This document shows positions 53,582 through 63,005 of a stretch of DNA of 64,000 bases, in pieces. The DNA lies in assembly GCA_009845905.1 (NCBI GenBank), contig VXYS01000013.1, forward strand, positions 1-64,000, given 5' to 3'. The DNA is from Gammaproteobacteria bacterium (GTDB taxonomy: Bacteria > Pseudomonadota > Gammaproteobacteria > Steroidobacterales > Foliamicaceae). How positions within the stretch are numbered: position 1 is the stretch's first letter; each line of letters begins with the position of its first letter. The position numbers were made by a program, and so were the translations under genes. The notes under the pieces are model-generated. The model saw only the letters and a list, made by a program, of their open reading frames with translations. It was not told the origin of the DNA and did no database searches.

Positions 53582-55075
53582 TCAGATGGGCAGGGTCATT
53601 CCCAGCCAGCGGCCGACGGAGAGCGCCGGGGTGAGCAGCATCCCGGGTGCGAAGGTGGAGCCGAGAGTGGCGCCGGAGCCCAGGACTTCGCCGGCGGCGT
53701 AGAGGCCCGGCACGGTCTCCTGGTTGCCGCGCACGACCTGGTGGGCATCGTTCACCGCCACGCCCGTTGACGACGTGGCCGAACTGCCCAGGTGGGTGAT
53801 GGCGTAGAAGGGCGGCCGGGCGATGGGCTCGGGCAGATGCTCGCGCCCCAGCGGGTCCGCGCCGCTCGCGACCGCATCGTTGTAGTCGCGGACGGTTTGC
53901 GCAAGGCCGTCGGCGTCCACGTCGGCCGCCGCCGCAAGTTCATCGAGGCTGTCGGCGCGGGCGAACATGGGATGGTTCTCGCAATGCGCGAGAAACTCCT
54001 CCCGGCTGAACTGCGGCAGCCCGGGCGGCGCGCTGTTGAAGATGTTCTCGTCGAAGACGATCACGTAGCGCAGGCGCGGCAGCGCGAGCACGGCGCGGGC
54101 CCGCGGGCGCACCAGCGGTTCGTCCTCGCGAATGAAACGTTGCCCGGCATCATTGACCCAGATTTCCCAGGGCAGCCTCTGCTGCGGCACGGTCGCGAAA
54201 CGCGCATAGACCTTGGCGGGGAACTTCGGCCCGGTGAGGATGGAGCCGGTACCCGCTCGATGAAGGTGCTGGCCCCGAAGCCAGCCGCCCACGGACACGG
54301 CCAGGTCCAGTCCGTCGCCCAGGGAATGCGGCCAGGAACCGGCCGCATAGGCGGGATGGCCGGTCAGCAGTTCGAACATGTCCGGGTTCATCGCGTAACC
54401 GCCGTTGGTAAGCAATATGTGGCGTCCCCGGAAGGTCCATTCCTCGTTGCCGCTCTCCGCCCGGACGCCTTCCACCGCGCCGGAATCGGACGTGAGCAGA
54501 CCGGTCACGCGGGTACTCGTGCGGATGGCGATATTGCCCTGCGGCATTTCGCGGTCGAGTTCCTCCAGCACGACTTTCAGGATCGCCCTGCCGGCCTCCT
54601 CGGCCCAGAAATACCGCGGAACGCTGTAGCCTGCCCGGCCGGGCGCCGCGCCGGTCACAGGATGACCGGGAAGCGGAACCAGGCCCTGGTCGAGCAGCCA
54701 GTTCAGCGTATCCGGCGCGAGGTCCACGGTGCGCCTAACGATTTCCGGGTCCGCCTCGCCGAACGTGATCTCCATGATGTCCTCGAAGTGGCGGTCCGGC
54801 GAATCGACGATACCCTGATCGTCCTGCAGCCGGGTGCCGCCCGCGCTGACCTGTCCCATGGCCATGTTCAGCGTGCCGCCCAGCGTGTCCGCCGCTTCCA
54901 GCATCAGTACGCTGGCGCCGCGCCTCGAGGCGTGGATGGCGGCGGGCAGTCCGGCGGTACCCGCGCCCACGATGATGAAATCCCATCGCGATTCCAGCAG
55001 CGTTGCGGCCCGCACGGCCGGGATCGCCAGGGTCAGGCCGGCGCCCGCGCCTTTCAGCAGTTCTCGACGTTTCAC
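53582..55075 (-). CDS. Tat-exported FAD-dependent oxidoreductase
   Basis: 497 residues from GTG 55075. The leader KRRELLKGAGAGLTLAIPAVRA is a Tat signal. The FAD domain has VGAGTAGLPAAIHASRRGASVLMLEAA, and the fumarate-reductase/ketosteroid-dehydrogenase type C-terminus reads GLYAAGEVLGSGATLGSTFAPGM. Probably periplasmic. Substrate unknown. Its start overlaps the ABC ATPase stop by four bases (GTGA), so it is translated with the importer. Upstream in-frame sequence belongs to the ATPase region and is not part of this protein. Confidence 0.86.
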   Translation of the reverse strand: MKRRELLKGAGAGLTLAIPAVRAATLLESRWDFIIVGAGTAGLPAAIHASRRGASVLMLEAADTLGGTLNMAMGQVSAGGTRLQDDQGIVDSPDRHFEDIMEITFGEADPEIVRRTVDLAPDTLNWLLDQGLVPLPGHPVTGAAPGRAGYSVPRYFWAEEAGRAILKVVLEELDREMPQGNIAIRTSTRVTGLLTSDSGAVEGVRAESGNEEWTFRGRHILLTNGGYAMNPDMFELLTGHPAYAAGSWPHSLGDGLDLAVSVGGWLRGQHLHRAGTGSILTGPKFPAKVYARFATVPQQRLPWEIWVNDAGQRFIREDEPLVRPRARAVLALPRLRYVIVFDENIFNSAPPGLPQFSREEFLAHCENHPMFARADSLDELAAAADVDADGLAQTVRDYNDAVASGADPLGREHLPEPIARPPFYAITHLGSSATSSTGVAVNDAHQVVRGNQETVPGLYAAGEVLGSGATLGSTFAPGMLLTPALSVGRWLGMTLPI

Positions 55076-56688
55076 AGCCCCGGAGTGTACATGCGGCGGC
55101 CCTGTTGCCGGGGACTTCCCGGGCGCCAGCGCGCCTGCGCGGCGAGCAGCTCGCTGGTGTATTCGTGCCGGGGCGAGTTCATGACCCTGGACGCGGGTCC
55201 CTGTTCGACGATCCTTCCGCGGCGCAGCACGATCACGCGGTCGCCGATCTCCGAGGCCAGGGTCAGATCGTGCGTGATCAGAAGAAGCGCCAGTTTGCGC
55301 TCTTCGCGTATGTCCCTGAGCAGCGCCAGGATCTGCGCCTGGGTGCGAATGTCCAGCGCGGAGAGCGCCTCGTCGGCAAGCAGCAGGCGCGGATTCATCG
55401 CCAGCGCGCGCGCCAGGGCGATTCGCTGGCGCTGCCCGCCGGAGAACGCCGCCGGGCGCCGGTTCATCCGCCGCGGATCCAGACCGACGCGGCTCAGCAG
55501 CGCGGCCACGCGGGCCTTCTGTTCCGGGCGGCTGCAAAGGCGGTGGGTCCGGATGGGTTCGGCGACGATGCGTTCCACGGGCCATCGGGGATTGAGACTG
55601 GAATAGGGGTCCTGGAACACCATTTGCAGGTGGCGCGCGCGCACCGCCGCGCTGGGCGGCTCGTCCCCGAGGGCCGGAAAACTCAGTTGACCGGGCGCTG
55701 CCCTGATGACGCCGGCGAGCGCGCGGGCGATCGTGGTCTTGCCCGATCCGGACTCCCCGACCAGGCACACGGTCTCGTTGGCGTGAACGGCGAAATCCAC
55801 GTTCTCCACAGCCGCCTGCGCGGCGCCCCGGTAGCGGACCGTAAGCCCGCGCACGGCGGCCAGAGCCTCTCGCGATTGCGGGCGCCTGCCGCGCCTCGGT
55901 GCCGTTGCGCGCCTGCCCGGCAGCGCTTCCAGCAGCGAGCGGGTGTACTCGTGGCGGGGTTTCGAGAACAGCTCGCGGGCCGGCCCGTGTTCCACCACCC
56001 GTCCGCCGTGCATGACGTACAGGCGGTCGCAGAAGCCCGCGGCCAGCGCCAGGTCGTGGGTGATCATCAGCAGCGTATGTCGCCTTGCACGGCGCTTGAG
56101 CAGATCGAGGACCCGTGACTGCACCGCGGCGTCCAGCGCCGTCGTGGGCTCGTCGGCTATCAGCAGCGGCGGCCGGTTGATGAGCGCCAGCGCGATCATG
56201 ATGCGCTGCCTCTGGCCGCCCGAGAACTGGTGAGGGAATGCGCGCAAGGCCGACTCCGGCTCGGGAAGTTCGACGGAACGCAGGGCTTCGATTGCTCTAT
56301 TCCGCGCCTGTTTCCGGGACAACCCCGAATGGCGGACAGCGCTCTCGATCAGCGCGGAGCCGATCCGGCGGACCGGATTGAGGGACGCCGATGGGTCCTG
56401 AAACACGAACCCGGCGATCCGGCCGCGCAACGGCCTCAACGCCTCCTCGTCGAGTTGCGTCATTTCCTGGTCCCTGACGATTATCTTCCCGTCGGCGATG
56501 CGTCCGGGCGCGGGCACCAGGCCAAGTATGGACAGCGTCGCCAGCGTCTTGCCGGCGCCGGATTCGCCCACCAGGCCCACGATTTCTCCCTCGGCGGCAT
56601 CCAGCGACACGTCGTGCAGCACCCTCCCGCCACGCGGAAAATCCACGCACAGTCCGCGTATTCGCAGCAGGGAAACGGATGCGTTCAT
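55072..56688 (-). CDS. Peptide/nickel-type ABC importer, fused double ATPase
   Basis: 538 residues with two complete ATPase domains (DppD-DppF type fusion). Walker A motifs are GESGAGKT and GESGSGKT; both halves carry FSGGQRQR signatures and Walker B (LLIADEPTTALD, LLLADEALSALD). It powers the permease pair upstream. ATG 56688 overlaps the permease stop by four bases. Confidence 0.93.
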   Translation of the reverse strand: MNASVSLLRIRGLCVDFPRGGRVLHDVSLDAAEGEIVGLVGESGAGKTLATLSILGLVPAPGRIADGKIIVRDQEMTQLDEEALRPLRGRIAGFVFQDPSASLNPVRRIGSALIESAVRHSGLSRKQARNRAIEALRSVELPEPESALRAFPHQFSGGQRQRIMIALALINRPPLLIADEPTTALDAAVQSRVLDLLKRRARRHTLLMITHDLALAAGFCDRLYVMHGGRVVEHGPARELFSKPRHEYTRSLLEALPGRRATAPRRGRRPQSREALAAVRGLTVRYRGAAQAAVENVDFAVHANETVCLVGESGSGKTTIARALAGVIRAAPGQLSFPALGDEPPSAAVRARHLQMVFQDPYSSLNPRWPVERIVAEPIRTHRLCSRPEQKARVAALLSRVGLDPRRMNRRPAAFSGGQRQRIALARALAMNPRLLLADEALSALDIRTQAQILALLRDIREERKLALLLITHDLTLASEIGDRVIVLRRGRIVEQGPASRVMNSPRHEYTSELLAAQARWRPGSPRQQGRRMYTPGL

Positions 56689-57524
56689 CGCCGGGCGCGG
56701 TCCAGTGCGCTCAGACCGTCTCCCAGCAGGTGAATGGACACGACCAGCAGGGCGATGGCGGTGGCCGGCGCGGCCATGAGCCAGGGAGCGACGATCAGAA
56801 AGTCGCGCGATTCCTGCAGCAGCGCCCCCCAGGTGGGAACGCCCAGCGGCGCGCCCAGGCCCAGGAAGGACAGTGCGCTCTCCGCGACCAGCATGTCGGC
56901 GAAATGAAAGGTGAAGACAACCGCCAGCACCGGTCGGAGCCCCGGTAACAGGTGCCCCAGCAGAATGCGCGGAGTGCTCACCGCCATGATCCGGGCCGCC
57001 GTCACGTAGTCCTGGGCCAGCAGGCGCAGGCTCTCGGCATAGACCACGCGGGCGAACACGGGCCAGCTCAACAGCCCCAGCGTGATGCTGAGCGGCCAGA
57101 ATCCCCGGCCGGCCACCGCAACGATGATGATCGCCGCCACCAGCCCCGGAAACGACAGCGTGGCGTCGACGAGCTGGTTGATGATCGTGCGGGGATAGCC
57201 CTGGTACTGCGCCGCGCACATGCCCAGCGTGCCGCCCAGCAGCAGCGCCAGGATGCAGGAAACGGTTGCGACGCCCACCGACCAGGGAAGACCCGACAGT
57301 ACCCGCGACCAGAGGTCCCGGCCCAGGTTGTCGGTCCCCAGCAAATGGCCCGCCGTGCCCGCCGGAGAGAAGCGCTCGGTCAGGTCGCCCAACTGCGGGT
57401 CGTGCGTCTGCAGCAGCCCGCTCAGTGCGAGCAGCAGCACCCAGCCGACCAGCGCCGCGGCGCCGACGGCCAGCTGGGGCGACGCCCTGAGTAATGCCAG
57501 CAGGCGGTTCAGCAAACCGGTCAT
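56685..57524 (-). CDS. ABC importer permease, DppC/OppC type
   Basis: 279-residue inner-membrane permease. It has an N-terminal hydrophobic segment, HLLGTDNLGRDLWSRVLSG, and an EAA-type loop AESLRLLAQDYVTAARIMAVS. ATG 57524 overlaps the partner permease stop by four bases. It imports oligopeptides or related small molecules together with the neighbouring subunits. Confidence 0.9.
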   Translation of the reverse strand: MTGLLNRLLALLRASPQLAVGAAALVGWVLLLALSGLLQTHDPQLGDLTERFSPAGTAGHLLGTDNLGRDLWSRVLSGLPWSVGVATVSCILALLLGGTLGMCAAQYQGYPRTIINQLVDATLSFPGLVAAIIIVAVAGRGFWPLSITLGLLSWPVFARVVYAESLRLLAQDYVTAARIMAVSTPRILLGHLLPGLRPVLAVVFTFHFADMLVAESALSFLGLGAPLGVPTWGALLQESRDFLIVAPWLMAAPATAIALLVVSIHLLGDGLSALDRARR

Positions 57525-58444
57525 TGGGTTGCCGGTCTGAGCCTCGGGTCTATCAGGCGCAACAGGGCGTCCGCAAGTCCGTTGACCGCGAACACCAGCA
57601 CCGCGACGACAAAGCAGATCGCCTGAAGCACCGGAAAGTCCAGGTTCTGGGCCGAGTACAGCAGCAACAGGCCGATGCCCGGCCACAGGAACAGGGTTTC
57701 GATCAGCACGACGCCGGACACCAGGAAGGCGAATTGGGTGCCGATCAGCGCCACGGCCGCCGGCAGGGCGGCCGGCAGCGCCTCCCGCCAGAGGATGAAC
57801 CGCATCGAGGCGCCGTTGGCGCGGGCGGTTCTTATGTAGTCCTCCTGCATCGCCTCGGCAACGCCGGCGCTCACTACGCGGCACAGTTTCGGCGCGAGGA
57901 AGAAACCCAGTGAAATGCTCGGGAGGATCCACGCGGCCGGCTGGGAATATCCGAGCGAGGGCAGCCAGCCGAGCCGCACGACGAACAGCTGGATCAGGAC
58001 CAGCGCCATGACGAAGCCGGGGATACCCTGCGCCACGGCAGTCAGCGCGGCGCCCAGTCGGCGCGAAGCGGCCTCGGGACGCTGGCCGATCCAGACGCCG
58101 GCCGGGATGGCCGTGACAAGGGTCAACCCCATGCTGAGCACCGCCATCAGCAGCGTGCCCGGCAGTTGTTCCAGCGCCATGTCCAGGGCCGGCTGGCCGG
58201 AGTAGATCGAGACGCCGAAGTCGAGCTGCGCCATGCGTCCGAGCTGGACCAGGTAGCGTTGCCAGGCCGGGAGGTCGAGGCCGTATTCGGCGCGAATCCG
58301 TTCAAGCAGCTCCGGCGTCGGGTCCTCGCCCGCCAGCATCAGGGCGGGATCGCCGGCCAGGCCAAGCGCTACGAACAGCAGCGCGTTTACGCCCAGCAAC
58401 AGGATCAGCAGCCGCGCGGCGCGCTGGGCCAGGCCGGCAAACAT
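57521..58444 (-). CDS. ABC importer permease, DppB/OppB type
   Basis: 307-residue permease with an N-terminal membrane segment, AEYGLDLPAWQRYLVQLGRMAQLDFGVS and the EAA loop AMQEDYIRTARANGAS, typical of DppB/OppB. ATG 58444 overlaps the binding-protein stop by one base. Operon order is binding protein > DppB-like > DppC-like > ATPase > flavoprotein. Confidence 0.9.
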   Translation of the reverse strand: MFAGLAQRAARLLILLLGVNALLFVALGLAGDPALMLAGEDPTPELLERIRAEYGLDLPAWQRYLVQLGRMAQLDFGVSIYSGQPALDMALEQLPGTLLMAVLSMGLTLVTAIPAGVWIGQRPEAASRRLGAALTAVAQGIPGFVMALVLIQLFVVRLGWLPSLGYSQPAAWILPSISLGFFLAPKLCRVVSAGVAEAMQEDYIRTARANGASMRFILWREALPAALPAAVALIGTQFAFLVSGVVLIETLFLWPGIGLLLLYSAQNLDFPVLQAICFVVAVLVFAVNGLADALLRLIDPRLRPATQ

Positions 58445-60015
58445 CAGTCGGCCCGCTCTACCCGGTAGAGTTCCGGTGCGCGGGTACGCACGCGGAAGCC
58501 GCTCAAGCCCGGCGCGACCACCCACATATGGCCGTATTCCAGCAGCAGCAGGCTGGCGGCGCGCTCACGAAACTCGACAGCCAGTTCCTGCAGCAGGGCC
58601 TCCCTTCGCCCGGTGTCCATTTCGCGGCCCGCGGCAACGAGTCCCGCCCGGAGCGTTTCGTCGCAGAAGAACGGGCGGGTCTTCAGGCAGGAGTATTGCT
58701 CCATGGGACGAAGCGCATCGTTATGCGGCGCGGTGTTCCAGGCCATCGTAAACAGTTCGGTGCGCCATGCGCCCTGGAAGAACTGGCGGATCCAGTCGGA
58801 GAACAGCACCCTCCGGAATGCCATGTCAACGCCCACCGCCGCCAGGTCCTGCTGCAGCTTGGCGAAGATTTCCAGATCGTTGGGATAGGTGCCGGTCACG
58901 ACCTGCACCGTCGTCGAGAAACCCTGCGGGTAGCCTGCCTCCGCGAGCAGCGCCCGGGCCTTCACCGGATCGTGGGGATAGGGATTGATCCGCGGGTTGT
59001 GGCCGAACACGTTGGGCGCCGATCCCTGGCTGGCCGGCGGCGCAAAGCCCTGAAGGATGTCTTCCGAGAGGGCCTTTCGGTCAATGGCGTAATTGAGCGC
59101 CTGGCGAACGCGCACGTCCGCGATCGGCGAGTCGGGGTGCCCGGTCACGTCGAAGGCGAAGGCCAGGATCTGACGCAGGATATCGGCGTGGACCGTAAAC
59201 CCGCGGTCGCGGAAAATGTTCAGTTGCTCCGGGCGCAGGGACATGATGACGTCCAGTTGGCCGGAAAGGGCCGCCTGCAAACGGGAAGCGTGGTCGCGCA
59301 GGGGATACATCTCCACCCGTGAAATTCCTGGCGGCCGCCAGGCATACGGGTTGGCCGTGAGCACTACCGCGCCGTCGCGGTTCTGCCAGTCCGTGAGCAG
59401 GTAGGAACCCGTGCCCACCGGGGTGCGCGAAAATCCGTGCCGGCCCATTTCGCGCCAGGCCTGCGGCTCGACCATCATCGCGGAGGTCAGCCGGTTGGGC
59501 AGGACCGGGTCCGGCTCCCAGGTGGTGAAGATCAGCGTGCGCGCGTCGGGCGCCTCGACCTCGCTGACACGTCGCATTTCCCAGCCCACGACCGTCGCCC
59601 GGCCCTCGTCGCTGATCAGCCAGTCGAAAACCTCCTTGGCCGAGAAGGCGTTGAATGCCCGGCCGTTGGCGTAGCGCACGCCCTCGCGCAGCACGAAACG
59701 CCAGGTGTTGGGGCCCAGGTTCTCGAAACTCTCGGCCAGCAGCGGAACGATGCGTCCTTCATCGTCGCTTTCGGTGAGCGGGTCGAAGATCTGCCTCCAG
59801 ACCCAGTCTCCCGGGACGCCCAGGGTCCGGAACGGATCGCCGTAGCTGGCCGGCATGAGCGTGATTGCGACGCGCAGCGGCGTCTCGTCCGCGCCTGCCC
59901 GCGGAGCGCTGCCGGCTCCCGCAATTGCAAGAATCACGCACGAACAGAGCGCGGTTCCGGCATGGCGTAACTTCAGGGCGTGCAAGATCGGGCGAGATTC
60001 CAGAAGGCGTGTCAT
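58444..60015 (-). CDS. ABC importer substrate-binding protein (SBP family 5)
   Basis: 523 residues with a long Sec signal (cleavage near GAGSAPRAGA). Family-5 segments are WRQIFDPLTESDDEGRIVPLLAES and VRQALNYAIDRKAL. Members bind peptides, nickel complexes or other small solutes in the periplasm. It is divergent from the Tat PLP enzyme gene (103-base gap). Ligand unknown. Confidence 0.92.
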   Translation of the reverse strand: MTRLLESRPILHALKLRHAGTALCSCVILAIAGAGSAPRAGADETPLRVAITLMPASYGDPFRTLGVPGDWVWRQIFDPLTESDDEGRIVPLLAESFENLGPNTWRFVLREGVRYANGRAFNAFSAKEVFDWLISDEGRATVVGWEMRRVSEVEAPDARTLIFTTWEPDPVLPNRLTSAMMVEPQAWREMGRHGFSRTPVGTGSYLLTDWQNRDGAVVLTANPYAWRPPGISRVEMYPLRDHASRLQAALSGQLDVIMSLRPEQLNIFRDRGFTVHADILRQILAFAFDVTGHPDSPIADVRVRQALNYAIDRKALSEDILQGFAPPASQGSAPNVFGHNPRINPYPHDPVKARALLAEAGYPQGFSTTVQVVTGTYPNDLEIFAKLQQDLAAVGVDMAFRRVLFSDWIRQFFQGAWRTELFTMAWNTAPHNDALRPMEQYSCLKTRPFFCDETLRAGLVAAGREMDTGRREALLQELAVEFRERAASLLLLEYGHMWVVAPGLSGFRVRTRAPELYRVERAD

Positions 60016-60118
60016 CGTGCTGCGGCGGCCTGCCGGAAGGCACGGGCCGCGTCAGGCAATCGCCGCATGAGCGGCGTAGTCTATTATGGTATTTCGTCGA
60101 TTTCGGGGAGGCGCGCCG

Positions 60119-61453
60119 ATGCCGGAACCCTTGCGTGAAACCGTGCTGGAGCCGGGAACCGCGGCGGGCGTTTCGCGCCGCCGGTTTCTGGGCGCGGTCG
60201 CAGCGGGGTCGGCCGGAGCGCTTCTGGCCGGCGGGGCCCTCAGGGGCGAGGCGCGGGCATCGATAACAGCGATAGAACAAGCTCAGGCGGACGCGCTGGC
60301 GGAAGAGGATTTCTGGTCGAAAGTGCGCCGCGAGTTCCTGATCTCGGATGAACTGGCCTACATGAACAGCGGCACGCTGGGTCCGATGCCCAAGCCCGTG
60401 TATTACGCGGTGGTGGACGGCTACCGGGCGCTGGCCTCCGATCCGGGCCGCGAGAACGCGCGCCAGGTGGAGGCCCAGGACGATTTGCGGCAGGAACTGG
60501 CCGCCTTCGTCAACGCCGACCCCGGCGAGGTCGCGCTGACCCGGAATACGACCGAGGGCATGAGCTTTATCGCCAACGGTCTCGACCTCAAGCCCGGCGA
60601 CGAGGTGCTGTGTACCTTTCATGAGCATCCCGGCGGGCTGGAGCCCTGGAAGATCAAGGCGAAACGTTTCGGCGTGGTCGTGAAGGAGCTGCCGTTTCCG
60701 ATTCCGGCCTCGGACCCGGCGGAAATACTGAACCTGTTCGAGGACGCCATCACGCCCCGCACCCGCGTGATCAGCGTCAGCCACGTCACGTTTCCGACCG
60801 GCTGCATGCTGCCGGTGAGCCGGCTTGCAGCCCTGGCCCGGCCCCGCGGCATCCTGACGCTCGTCGATGGCGCGCACGCGATCGGGATGGTGGACCTGGA
60901 CATGCACGAGATGGGCGTCGACTTTTATGCCTCCAGTCCCTACAAGTGGGCGGGCGCGCCGGTCGGGACGGGCTTTCTCTACATGCGGCGCGAGTCGCAG
61001 GACAGGGTCTGGCCGACGGTGGCGTCGATGGGCTGGGACGACGAGGAGGCCGGCGCCCGGCGCTACGACCGCCTGAGCCAGCGCGCCGGCCCGTTGCTGC
61101 TTGCAACCCTTGCGGCGCTCGAGTTTCAGAACGCCATCGGCCGCGGGCGCATAGAGGAACGCGTCCGGGCGCTGGCCGCCAGGCTGGGGGAAAGGCTCAG
61201 GGCGATTGCCGGAGTGACGCTGTATGCCTCGGAGAATCCCGAACTCTGCTGCGGGCTGACCGGATTCGCGCTGGAAGGCTTCGACCGGATAGAAGTCGTC
61301 GACACGCTCTGGCGGCGCAACCGCGTCTGGGTGCGGGAGACCGACTATGGCCTGAATACGGTGCGCGCCTCCACCCACCACTACAACACGGAAGACCAGG
61401 TGGACCGGCTGGCCGATGGAATACAACAAATCCTGACGGAGGGCACGATATGA
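60119..61453 (+). CDS. Tat-exported class V aminotransferase-fold PLP enzyme
   Basis: 444 residues from ATG 60119, which follows GGGGAGG. A textbook Tat signal (SRRRFLG at 19-25) precedes a class V PLP fold. Asp250 (VDGAHAIG) contacts the pyridine nitrogen and Lys276 (SPYKWAG) is the Schiff-base lysine. It is closest to the isopenicillin-N-epimerase/EgtE group of epimerases and lyases rather than cysteine desulfurases. Export of a PLP enzyme in folded form through Tat is notable. Its stop overlaps the M24 gene start (ATGA). Confidence 0.88.
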   Translation: MPEPLRETVLEPGTAAGVSRRRFLGAVAAGSAGALLAGGALRGEARASITAIEQAQADALAEEDFWSKVRREFLISDELAYMNSGTLGPMPKPVYYAVVDGYRALASDPGRENARQVEAQDDLRQELAAFVNADPGEVALTRNTTEGMSFIANGLDLKPGDEVLCTFHEHPGGLEPWKIKAKRFGVVVKELPFPIPASDPAEILNLFEDAITPRTRVISVSHVTFPTGCMLPVSRLAALARPRGILTLVDGAHAIGMVDLDMHEMGVDFYASSPYKWAGAPVGTGFLYMRRESQDRVWPTVASMGWDDEEAGARRYDRLSQRAGPLLLATLAALEFQNAIGRGRIEERVRALAARLGERLRAIAGVTLYASENPELCCGLTGFALEGFDRIEVVDTLWRRNRVWVRETDYGLNTVRASTHHYNTEDQVDRLADGIQQILTEGTI

Positions 61454-62868
61454 CGAAGCCCGATCCCTATCACATCGAACGTCGCGACTTTTTTGCCGGA
61501 CTTGCCGGCGGAGCCACGTTTGCTCTGGGCGCCGCCATGCTGGGCGCCGAAACGGCGCAGGCCAACTGGGGGCTGATCGCTCCCGGACCGGTCCCGGGAG
61601 AGGGCTTCGACGGGCGCAGCCTGGTCAACAGGCCGCGCGCCTACGAAGTCATGGAGCAGGAGGGCGTGGACGGTATCGTCGCGCTCAACCCGGTCAACGT
61701 CTTCTACCTGGGCAACTACTTCTCGTACGAGGTGCAGAAGCTCAGGGCCATCCCCAGCTTTGCAGTAATGCCGCGCGACCCCGACAAGCCTTCTTTCCTG
61801 GTTGTGGCCTCCACCGACCTGTGGTTCATAGCGAACGCCGAACGGGAGTACCCCGAGATCATCCCGTACAGCGCGCCGGTGTCCTGGGAGAAGTACCGGG
61901 ATCCGGAAACCTGGAACCAGCAGCCGGAATCGCGCGGCGGCATCCGCCGGCCGATTCGCGAAGAAAGCCTCACCGACATCGAACGGGGTTGGGTGGAAAT
62001 GGAGCGTCGCTTCGAGAGCCGCAAGGCGGCCACGCCCGAGTGGGCGCTGGTTCGCGCGCTGGAAGAAGCGGGACTGGCGAAAGGCCGCGTCGCCGTGGAC
62101 GACATGAGCATCGCCCACATTCTGTCCAGCCTGGGGCAGGACGGCATCACGTGCGTTCCCGGCGACAACACCTTCCGCAAGATCCGGATGATCAAGTCCG
62201 ACGTGGAACTGGTGCATATGCGCGCCGCGGCGCGGGCCAACCAGGACGCCTGCATGGCGATGCTTCGGCAGGTCGAAGCGGGGATGACGAAGGCGGAGAC
62301 GGACCAGCTTTTCCTTCAGGAAGCGGCCAAACGCGGCGCGAAGGCGATATGGATCGCGATGGGCACGATCGGCGGATTCGCCGACGGCGAGGTCGTGCCG
62401 GGTCGTCCGATGATGGTCGACGCGGTCTGCCAGATCAACTACTACCACGGCGACTTCGGCCGCACCTGGTGCCTGGGCGAGCCTCGCAAGGACGTCCTGG
62501 ACCGGGTGGGCATCATCCGCAAGGGTTACGAGGCGGCGCTGGACGTGATTCGTCCGGGCCTGAAATACTCGGAACTGCGGGCGCACGCGGGCGAGGCCAT
62601 GAACAAGGCGAACGCCGCGCTGGCCAAGGCCACCTTCGGCGCCTCGCCGCATTCTGTCGGACTGCAGCACACGGATCAGCCCTACCGCGACGGTTTGCCG
62701 TTCATGGTTGCGGACGATCTGACGTTTCGCGAGAACATGACGCTGACCATCGACATGCCGTCTCTGGAGATCGGCTGGGGCGGCGCGCACCTTGAAGATC
62801 TGATCGTCGTTACGAAGGACGGTTTCGAGCCGCTTGCGACTATGGACGACCCGCTGGTCGTGATTTAG
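61450..62868 (+). CDS. Tat-exported M24 (creatinase/prolidase-like) protein
   Basis: 472 residues. The leader ERRDFFAGLAGGATFALGAAMLGAETAQA is Tat-like. A creatinase N-terminal domain precedes a pita-bread M24 domain. Metal-ligand positions read Asp324, Asp335 (11 apart), His401, Asp435 and Glu449. Asp435 replaces the usual Glu, with Glu440 close by. M24 includes prolidases, creatinase and the DMSP lyase DddP, so peptidase, amidinohydrolase or lyase activity is possible. It is co-translated with the PLP enzyme upstream. Confidence 0.85.
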   Translation: MTKPDPYHIERRDFFAGLAGGATFALGAAMLGAETAQANWGLIAPGPVPGEGFDGRSLVNRPRAYEVMEQEGVDGIVALNPVNVFYLGNYFSYEVQKLRAIPSFAVMPRDPDKPSFLVVASTDLWFIANAEREYPEIIPYSAPVSWEKYRDPETWNQQPESRGGIRRPIREESLTDIERGWVEMERRFESRKAATPEWALVRALEEAGLAKGRVAVDDMSIAHILSSLGQDGITCVPGDNTFRKIRMIKSDVELVHMRAAARANQDACMAMLRQVEAGMTKAETDQLFLQEAAKRGAKAIWIAMGTIGGFADGEVVPGRPMMVDAVCQINYYHGDFGRTWCLGEPRKDVLDRVGIIRKGYEAALDVIRPGLKYSELRAHAGEAMNKANAALAKATFGASPHSVGLQHTDQPYRDGLPFMVADDLTFRENMTLTIDMPSLEIGWGGAHLEDLIVVTKDGFEPLATMDDPLVVI

Positions 62869-62878
62869 GTGCTTCCTC

Positions 62879-62977
62879 GCCCTTCTTTCGTCCCCCTCCT
62901 CGTGGGAAGCGCCATCCTGGCTCGATTCTCGCTGTCCTGCTTCAACGTTCCCACGAGGAGGGGGACGAAAGAAGGGC
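62879..62977. repeat. Long palindromic repeat, copy D
   Basis: Perfect 30-base inverted repeat (62879-62908 with 62948-62977) around a 39-base loop containing ATCCTGGCTCGATTCTCGCT. It sits between the convergent M24 and synthetase genes. The loop matches copy C (53476-53515) except for a few substitutions and one indel, while the arms are different sequence. Confidence 0.8.
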
Positions 62978-63005
62978 TTTAGCTGGCGCCCCTCAATCCC
63001 ACGAA

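Noticed and set aside
53582..55768. 728-residue flavoprotein with long N-terminal region
   Set aside because: Residues before KRRELLKG come from an off-frame reading of the ABC ATPase gene; the Tat leader and the GTGA overlap place the start at 55075.
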